Assembly (NCBI RefSeq): GCF_000021325.1
Contig: NC_011365.1
Location: 2,818,001 to 2,882,000 of the forward strand
Reading direction: 5' to 3'
Length of the DNA: 64,000 nt
From: Gluconacetobacter diazotrophicus PA1 5
GTDB lineage: Bacteria > Pseudomonadota > Alphaproteobacteria > Acetobacterales > Acetobacteraceae
Shown here: positions 58,941 through 64,000 of the stretch, one piece after another
Layout: each line of letters opens with the position of its first letter
How positions within the stretch are numbered: position 1 is the stretch's first letter
The notes under the pieces: generated by a model
Database searches by the model: none
The model's input: only the letters and a program-made list of their open reading frames with translations
Told to the model about the DNA's origin: nothing
Translations under genes and position numbers: made by a program

Positions 58941-60671
58941 ATGACGGACGATCGATTTTCCCGCCTGAGCCGCCGTGGCGCGCTTTCCTCGCTCATGGCC
59001 CTGGGGGCCGCCGGAATGGGCGGCGGCGCACGCGCCGACACGCCCGCGCCATCGGCCCCCGCCGCGCCCACGCCGCCCCAGGCGCCGGACCGGCAGCGCA
59101 AGGCCGAACCCAATGCCTCGCATCCCTCGCCTGCCGACCAGCCGGGCGTGGTCTCGCGCCCGGTCGTGAAGACGCAAAGCGATATCTTCTACCGCCCGAC
59201 GATCCATTTCTCGCCGACCAGCGGGTTCATGAACGATCCCAACGGCCTGATCTTCGACGGCACGCGCTATCATCTGTATTACCAGTACGATCCGTTCGCC
59301 CCCTATGCGGGGCGCGTGCATTGGGGCCATGCGACCAGCAGCGACATGCTGCACTGGCAGGACCAGCCCGTCGCCATTCCCGAAACGAAGGACGGCGAGG
59401 CCTATACCGGCTGCGCGGTCATGGACACGGCGAATGCCTCGGGCCTGTTCGAGCCCGGCCCGGACGGCAGGACCGGGGGCGGCATGGTCGCGATCTACAC
59501 CCGCGCCACCCCGCAAAGGCAGGCGCAGTACCTGGCCACCAGCCGCGACAACGGCCAGACCTTTACCGAATACGCCCATAATCCGATCCTGGATATCGGC
59601 AGCAATTCCTTCCGCGACCCGCAGGTGCTGTTTCATAAGCCCACGAACCAGTGGGTCATGGTCATCGCCAAATCACGCCTGCACCAGATCGCGTTCTACG
59701 CCTCCATCGACCTGATCCACTGGGTGCATCTCAGCGATTTCGGCCCTTCCGGCCTGTTCGGGGTCGATTACGAATGTCCGAACCTGATCGAAATCCCGCT
59801 GGAGGGCGGCGGCACGCGGTGGGTGCTGTTCGTTTCGGTCAATCCGGGCGGCCCGACCGGCGGCAGCATCACCCAGTATTTCGTGGGCACGTTCGACGGC
59901 ACGCGCTTCATTCCGGACGACACGGTGATCGGCCTGACCGACTTCGCCAAGGACGCCTACGCGCTGCAGGTCTATAGCGGCATGCCGGACGGCCAGGCGG
60001 TGTCGATCGCCTGGTTCGGCAACTGGCAGTATTGCCAGGAACTGCCGACGCAAAGCTGGCGCGGCACGATGACCCTGCCCCGGACGATGACGCTGCGGCG
60101 CGATTTCGCCGGCTGGCTCCGGCTGGCGCAGGCCCCGCGCGGGCTGGAGGCCCTGCGCGGGCCGGCCATTCCCTTCCCCGTCACGCGCCTGGCCGCCGGG
60201 TCCAGCACCCAGGTCGCGCTGCCGCCCGGCACGGCGCTGGACCTGGCGATGAGCGTCACCGTCGACGAGCGTCCGCACGGCCTGCCGCTGGGCGACAAGG
60301 GCCGCACCGGCCGCTTCGTCATCGTCTTCGGCAACGAGCAGGGCGAATCCCTGACCATCGGGTTCGACGCGTTTTCCGGCCAGATCTGGCTGGACCGCAA
60401 CGACCTCCGGGGTTTCAAGCAGCCATTCTTCACCGGCGAGTTCTCGACCGTGCTGAACCCGGACGACCGGCATTTCGAGGTCCGGATCGTGCTGGATGCC
60501 TGCACGCTGGAAATCTTCGCCAATGGCGGCCTGTCGGTCGGCACGGCTCTGATCTACCCCGTCGCCCCGCTCGATGTCCTGCGCCTGGAAGCCAGCGGCG
60601 CCGCCGCCACGGTCGAAAAGCTCGCCCTGTATCCGCTGCAAAAGGCGATGGACCGCGAAACGGCGGTGTAA
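58941..60671 (+). CDS. Secreted GH32 fructan hydrolase (levanase/fructanase-like, 576 aa)
   Basis: Tat-type signal (RLSRRGALSSLMALGAAG, twin Arg ~11-12), then a Pro/Ala-rich spacer to ~75. GH32 catalytic triad: nucleophile Asp ~99 in FMNDPNG, transition-state Asp ~226 in FRDPQV, acid/base Glu ~278 in YECPNL. Other family blocks: HWGHATSSDMLHWQDQPVAI and YTGCAVMD. The C-terminal beta-sandwich has HFEVRIVLDACTLEIFANGG. Fructose release from levan or inulin/sucrose is expected. Acetic acid bacteria carry an exolevanase LsdB next to levansucrase; no levansucrase is here, so no symbol is given. Probably cotranscribed with lacI. Confidence 0.92.
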   Translation: MTDDRFSRLSRRGALSSLMALGAAGMGGGARADTPAPSAPAAPTPPQAPDRQRKAEPNASHPSPADQPGVVSRPVVKTQSDIFYRPTIHFSPTSGFMNDPNGLIFDGTRYHLYYQYDPFAPYAGRVHWGHATSSDMLHWQDQPVAIPETKDGEAYTGCAVMDTANASGLFEPGPDGRTGGGMVAIYTRATPQRQAQYLATSRDNGQTFTEYAHNPILDIGSNSFRDPQVLFHKPTNQWVMVIAKSRLHQIAFYASIDLIHWVHLSDFGPSGLFGVDYECPNLIEIPLEGGGTRWVLFVSVNPGGPTGGSITQYFVGTFDGTRFIPDDTVIGLTDFAKDAYALQVYSGMPDGQAVSIAWFGNWQYCQELPTQSWRGTMTLPRTMTLRRDFAGWLRLAQAPRGLEALRGPAIPFPVTRLAAGSSTQVALPPGTALDLAMSVTVDERPHGLPLGDKGRTGRFVIVFGNEQGESLTIGFDAFSGQIWLDRNDLRGFKQPFFTGEFSTVLNPDDRHFEVRIVLDACTLEIFANGGLSVGTALIYPVAPLDVLRLEASGAAATVEKLALYPLQKAMDRETAV

Positions 60672-60750
60672 GTGTCTGAGCGGGTGGGCGCGCATCGTCA
60701 GAGGGCGGGAAGAAGATCGGCTTTCGGGACATCCTGCTCCGTGAATAGAA

Positions 60751-60770
60751 GAGGGACCTGCCGGTCCCTC
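60751..60770 (+). terminator. Hairpin after the GH32 gene
   Basis: Perfect 8-bp stem GAGGGACC/GGTCCCTC with a TGCC loop, 80 bp after the stop, no T-run. It marks the end of the GC-rich carbohydrate locus; the following DNA is AT-richer. Confidence 0.5.
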
Positions 60771-60921
60771 GGTGGGGTGACGGCCCCCTGTCGAACCGGA
60801 TGAAGGCCTGCCGCCGACTGACCCGGGGGGCAGGGCGGACGGGGTATATCGGGCTCATCTTTTCAGCCAGCCACCTCATAAGAGAATTGATAGCAGAATA
60901 CCAAGCGTCTAAGCTTTGCCC

Positions 60922-61890
60922 ATGCTTGGAAACCAGATCAGCGAATATACTCGTCGAGACCTATTCGATCGTCTCTCCTTGGAAAGCGTTAACTGGGCAG
61001 GCCGAATGGCGGAGAGTGCGTTCTTAGACCGAATATTTAAGATTTCCACGCTTCCCAGCCATGACGGCAGGGTTAAGACTATGCTTAATGACGTAATGCT
61101 GCATCGTGAAAATTTTCACGACTGGGGCGGACCGGAATGGGTATATGATGATGACCGTCTGAATCTGGGTGGATGCCCCGACCAGAAACTTCTCGAATTT
61201 TTGGCTTTCATGGTACACCCCCGTGTTCGTCCCGATCAGCAAGACGTCGATCGCCTTGTCGACATCGTCAATTCAGTCATCGGCCGCGATGGCTTTTCCC
61301 TAGTGGCGATCGAGGAAGTGTCCGGGAAGCGCATTTTTGCGGGCGTGGCGACGGTTGCGGAACACGGAGGGTATATTGAAGAAGCGGCCCGCATTGCAGA
61401 CGAAATGTCATCATCTCATGTGCGTCGGCAAGTGGACAGAATGAAGAATTCAGTTGCGGCAGACCCGGCACTAGCGATTGGATCAGCAAAGGAGTTCCTG
61501 GAATCCATCGCCAAGGGAATATTGCGTGATCAAGGTATTACGCTGACCGGAACAGAACCTATGCCCACTCTGATCAAATTGGCGCGCGACCAGCTGAATT
61601 TGTCTATCACCAAAGATACCGACCTCAGCCTAAAAAAAGTTCTATCGGGGCTATCAACAATCACCCAAGGTCTCGCAGAGCTGCGTGGCAAGCTCGGAAC
61701 CGGCCACGGAGAGCATCCGGATGTCAAACTTCCGCCGGTTGAGATAGCGAGACTCGCTGTCGGCATGGCCACAACACTCGGCGTATTTCTTTACCAGATG
61801 CGGCCGAATCCACAACCAACAACCGCTCCGACCGTAACGCCCAGTTCAATCTCGGCCGCTGTCATGCACGATGACGATTTGCCGTTTTAG
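60922..61890 (+). CDS. Abortive-infection protein, AbiJ-like N-terminus with Abi_C domain (322 aa)
   Basis: ATG 60922 (MLGNQISEYTRRDLFDRLSLE); TTG 60916 is also possible. N-terminal ~1-155 resembles AbiJ-type N-terminal domains (short helices then WVYDDDRLNLGGCPDQKLLEFLAFMVHP ... VDIVNSVIGRDGFSLVAIEEVSG). C-terminal ~170-300 is Abi_C: DRMKNSVAADPALAIGSAKEFLESIAKGIL, LKKVLSGLSTITQGLAELRGKLGTGHG, with an R-x6-H (RGKLGTGH) HEPN-type active-site motif, then ARLAVGMATTLGVFLY. Such proteins act in phage defence, often as RNases. Codon use and GC are unlike the GH32 locus. Confidence 0.75.
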   Translation: MLGNQISEYTRRDLFDRLSLESVNWAGRMAESAFLDRIFKISTLPSHDGRVKTMLNDVMLHRENFHDWGGPEWVYDDDRLNLGGCPDQKLLEFLAFMVHPRVRPDQQDVDRLVDIVNSVIGRDGFSLVAIEEVSGKRIFAGVATVAEHGGYIEEAARIADEMSSSHVRRQVDRMKNSVAADPALAIGSAKEFLESIAKGILRDQGITLTGTEPMPTLIKLARDQLNLSITKDTDLSLKKVLSGLSTITQGLAELRGKLGTGHGEHPDVKLPPVEIARLAVGMATTLGVFLYQMRPNPQPTTAPTVTPSSISAAVMHDDDLPF

Positions 61891-61907
61891 CTTCTGAATA
61901 AAGGCTA

Positions 61908-62567
61908 TTACGACTGGCTCTCTGCTGCCTCTTGGCCCATCGTCTGAAGATTCTGCCAGATAGGATTGTCGCTTAGGGATTTATTTAAAATTTCTCGAAG
62001 AATCATTGTGTCGGTTGATTCGATATTGTCCCAATCAATACTGTCATGTTTTTCCTGAGTCATGTCAGGATCGGTCGCACATTCGATCTCTTTCCACCAC
62101 CAACGAACAATCCTAACATAAACGCTGTAGGTTAAAAGAACATCGTAGAATGTAATTGGCTTCTTGTTATCATCCGCCAAAATCAGAAGCATTTCGTGAC
62201 CAACTTCATTTCTTAAGCTATATAAGCGTTCTATCTCAACCAGATCATCTTTACTAATTGCATTAAGACTCTGGATCCAATGAAGCGCCGTGCGAAACAC
62301 CTGATTGTTATGTTGACCTGGCAGCCCGCTCCCGTACTTTTTTATAAAATTCTTAAATTCAGATCCGCGTATATATTTTAATGAACCATTTCTTACTTCC
62401 ACGTGCGTAGAAAAAAATTCATCGACACGGTCGATCACGTAGGTCTTGAAGCGCTCAAATATGGTGAGCAGCAAGCCTGCATAAATAAATTGTTCGCGTA
62501 TCTTCGCCCCGTCTTCATCAAAGATGGCCTTCAGGCGTCCAAATTTCTGATTGCCCTCATTCGTCAT
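61908..62567 (-). CDS. HEPN-motif hypothetical protein (219 aa)
   Basis: Reverse strand; ATG 62567 (MTNEGNQKFGRLKAIFDEDG) preferred over GTG 62579. Helical throughout: FIYAGLLLTIFERFKTYVIDRVDEFF near 30-55, and LVEIERLYSLRNEVGHEMLLIL with R-x4-H (RNEVGH), the signature of HEPN RNases. Then LLTYSVYVRIVRWWWKEIE. No close family is recognised. Convergent with the Abi gene (17-bp gap) in AT-rich DNA. Confidence 0.6.
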   Translation of the reverse strand: MTNEGNQKFGRLKAIFDEDGAKIREQFIYAGLLLTIFERFKTYVIDRVDEFFSTHVEVRNGSLKYIRGSEFKNFIKKYGSGLPGQHNNQVFRTALHWIQSLNAISKDDLVEIERLYSLRNEVGHEMLLILADDNKKPITFYDVLLTYSVYVRIVRWWWKEIECATDPDMTQEKHDSIDWDNIESTDTMILREILNKSLSDNPIWQNLQTMGQEAAESQS

Positions 62568-62671
62568 ATTGCCAATCACCTTTACCGCGATTTGGACCGC
62601 TCAAAAATGGCTGGTCGTCCCAGCCTGAATCCCTTCACCTGAACGCTCGTTTCGCGCCGCTTCATGATCGA

Positions 62672-64000
62672 TCAAATTCGCTTATGCTCCGACCCACCGT
62701 TGCGAAACCAAGTGCAATCGTCGGCTTCGTGCTGGTCGGGAAGGACGAACGGCGGCAGCATCTTGAGCGTTGCCCTATCGACGTCGTACGCATCTCCAAA
62801 CGGCACCGCGACATGCCTGACGTCGATAAGCAACTGACCGCGCGCATCTCCCTTCATGTTGGACGCGGTCACTATCGCTTCGATCTGCGCCTTTGGCACT
62901 GATCCCGCCAACAGCTCGACAGACACCTCAACACTGTGCTTCTTTTCCTGTCGAAACGACGCGCATGAAAGTATCAGGTGATTGCCAGGACCGCGCTCAT
63001 CCCAGTAGAACCTAAAGGGTTTGCGCGGGCGTGGTACTAGGCTATGCGGAATCACCGCCAAGTGCCCATCGTGAAGTATGGAGGTATGCGGCGCTCGTGG
63101 CCCTGCCACCAGTACCGAATAGGGTCGTGAGTGCAGGACCGTGTTACCCGAGCGGATCTCCAAAGACAGGTTCTCGGCAGAGACCGTGCCCTCGTTTTCC
63201 ACCGTAACAAGAACGCGATGCTGCGCAAACAGCTTCGTTAGCCCTGTATGCATAAGCGGAATGTCCTCATGCATTGCCGCCTCCCACGCTTCCATTTCTC
63301 TGTCATATGGAAAAATGAACGCCCCGATCCCGACGTCGAATCGACCGCCTCTTCGCTGTTGCGGAGTGCCCGCCAGTTTTCGCTCGAGGACCGTATGGAT
63401 CTGCTCGTATCTGGCCTCGGCCACTTCGCGGTACTGCCAAGGTTCCGGGGTAGCGACCTCCAGCCTTACGAGGAGCTGAGGCTGGCTAATGCTGAGGAGC
63501 CTGATCTTCCCCTCAAGCTCGTTAATCCGGCGCTGGTCGGGAGATGGCTCCGGCTCTCTCAGCCATGCCTCCGGCAGCTTCTTCGCGCGCAGACCGTGCG
63601 TGTGGGCTGCATCGCGTGGTCGCATGTCATGACTTAACAGTACCAACTTGCTCGGATCGTCGACGAGTGCACTTAGGGCCTGCGCGACGATCCTGTCGTC
63701 GCCGTCTTCATGATCGAGATCACTCAGCGCGTCCCAATCGATCCGCCGGTTTGCAACCGTTGCCACGTCAACTCTCGGCGTCGTCAACACTTGCGCCGGA
63801 ATGCGCGTCTCGATAAAGTTGTCTACCAACTTGTTAAACGCACGGGCACGTTTGCCGAGCCGACCGTCACTTTTCTTACGGTCAATTTCGGTCTGCACCT
63901 GACGGGTGATGAGTAGCAGTACAGCGCCTGAGAATAAGTCGCCCCACGGTAATTGGTCGAGCGGCTTGGCCTCCAAGACAACCTGCGAGTCAATGACCAC
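62672..64000 (-). CDS. PIN-like domain protein (5' end outside or at the window edge)
   Basis: Reverse strand, open to the right edge; GTG at 64000 may be internal. Begins IDSQVVLEAKPLDQLPWGDL, where Asp (IDSQV) is the first acidic residue of a PIN fold. Continues LLLITRQVQTEIDRKKSDGRLGKRAR (Glu in EID), VLTTPRVDVATVANRRIDWDALSDLDHEDGDDRIVAQAL (Asp-Asp-x-I) and LVLLSHDMRPRDAAHTHGL (SHD). These supply the four acidic residues of PIN nucleases. After ~150 residues there is a coiled-coil (QRRINELEGKIRLL) and a ~270-residue beta-rich part with no recognised family. It suggests an RNA-targeting nuclease with a sensor domain, in a defence islet. Confidence 0.65.
   Translation of the reverse strand: MVIDSQVVLEAKPLDQLPWGDLFSGAVLLLITRQVQTEIDRKKSDGRLGKRARAFNKLVDNFIETRIPAQVLTTPRVDVATVANRRIDWDALSDLDHEDGDDRIVAQALSALVDDPSKLVLLSHDMRPRDAAHTHGLRAKKLPEAWLREPEPSPDQRRINELEGKIRLLSISQPQLLVRLEVATPEPWQYREVAEARYEQIHTVLERKLAGTPQQRRGGRFDVGIGAFIFPYDREMEAWEAAMHEDIPLMHTGLTKLFAQHRVLVTVENEGTVSAENLSLEIRSGNTVLHSRPYSVLVAGPRAPHTSILHDGHLAVIPHSLVPRPRKPFRFYWDERGPGNHLILSCASFRQEKKHSVEVSVELLAGSVPKAQIEAIVTASNMKGDARGQLLIDVRHVAVPFGDAYDVDRATLKMLPPFVLPDQHEADDCTWFRNGGSEHKRI

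Noticed and set aside
58941-60671. Naming the GH32 gene lsdB
   Set aside because: LsdB is defined by its linkage to levansucrase in G. diazotrophicus; no levansucrase is visible and GH32 proteins vary in substrate.
1-64000. CRISPR arrays, rRNA or tRNA genes
   Set aside because: No regularly spaced direct repeats and no cloverleaf or T-loop patterns convincing by eye were seen; a tRNA scan could still find one I missed.

Overview
The window is about 64 kb of high-GC DNA, interrupted by several AT-richer patches. The gene content (bacterioferritin, several TonB-dependent receptors with a DUF3649/PepSY/DUF3325 cassette, a secreted GH32 fructanase, a GGDEF/EAL protein, IS5- and IS630-type insertion sequences) points to an alphaproteobacterium, most likely an acetic acid bacterium (Acetobacteraceae, Gluconacetobacter/Komagataeibacter-like). 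This placement is inferred from gene content and protein flavour, not from a marker gene.

Bases 1-11,800 hold the late end of a P22-like (podovirus-type) prophage: a packaged-DNA stabilisation (gp10-like) hub protein cut by the left edge, small tail proteins linked by stop/start overlaps, a GNAT-fold protein, a gp7-like DNA ejection protein, a collar-domain tail fibre and a lysis-like group. Two probable cargo genes sit among the structural genes: a membrane glycosyltransferase (3595-5127) and a reverse-strand YfdX protein (6858-7607). Two phage transcription units start behind the same 17-bp leader motif.

Bases 11,700-16,600 are chromosomal: a DUF3667 protein, bacterioferritin with a Fur-like box, two unrecognised proteins and an RhlE-type helicase. 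Bases 16,750-19,800 form an AT-rich islet with a DUF262 gene overlapping a HEPN gene. The HEPN gene is broken by a 930-bp IS5-family element, and the islet is flanked by possible transposase and recombinase scars. An identical IS copy (25,111-26,040) lies exactly at the start codon of a 1365-residue GGDEF/EAL protein and separates it from a good candidate promoter. A membrane metallophosphoesterase lies between the two.

Bases 26,300-38,600 are devoted to metal or siderophore uptake: DUF3325, PepSY, DUF3649 and a siderophore receptor; a second divergent receptor; and a third receptor split by an IS630-type element that carries a -1 frameshift signal. Matching Fur-like boxes precede the first and third receptors. 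Bases 38,800-50,000 encode a MacAB/TolC-like exporter (adaptor, ATPase, two paralogous FtsX-type permeases, TolC), with a divergent two-component system whose NtrC-like regulator lacks GAFTGA.

Bases 50,100-60,700 are a carbohydrate locus: a complete ribose/rhamnose/AI-2-type ABC importer, an ABM-fold protein, a Gfo/Idh/MocA dehydrogenase, a VOC protein, a divergent SDR, a LacI regulator and a Tat-exported GH32 fructanase. The palindrome TGAATAGCTAGTCA stands in front of the transporter and again between the SDR and lacI genes, which identifies a likely LacI operator and ties the locus together. The right edge (60,900-64,000) is AT-richer and carries an Abi_C/AbiJ-like protein, a HEPN-motif protein and a PIN-like protein: a probable defence islet that runs off the window. 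A family of long-stem intergenic repeats (9760, 34930, 38765, and a half copy at 20937) follows gene ends across the window.
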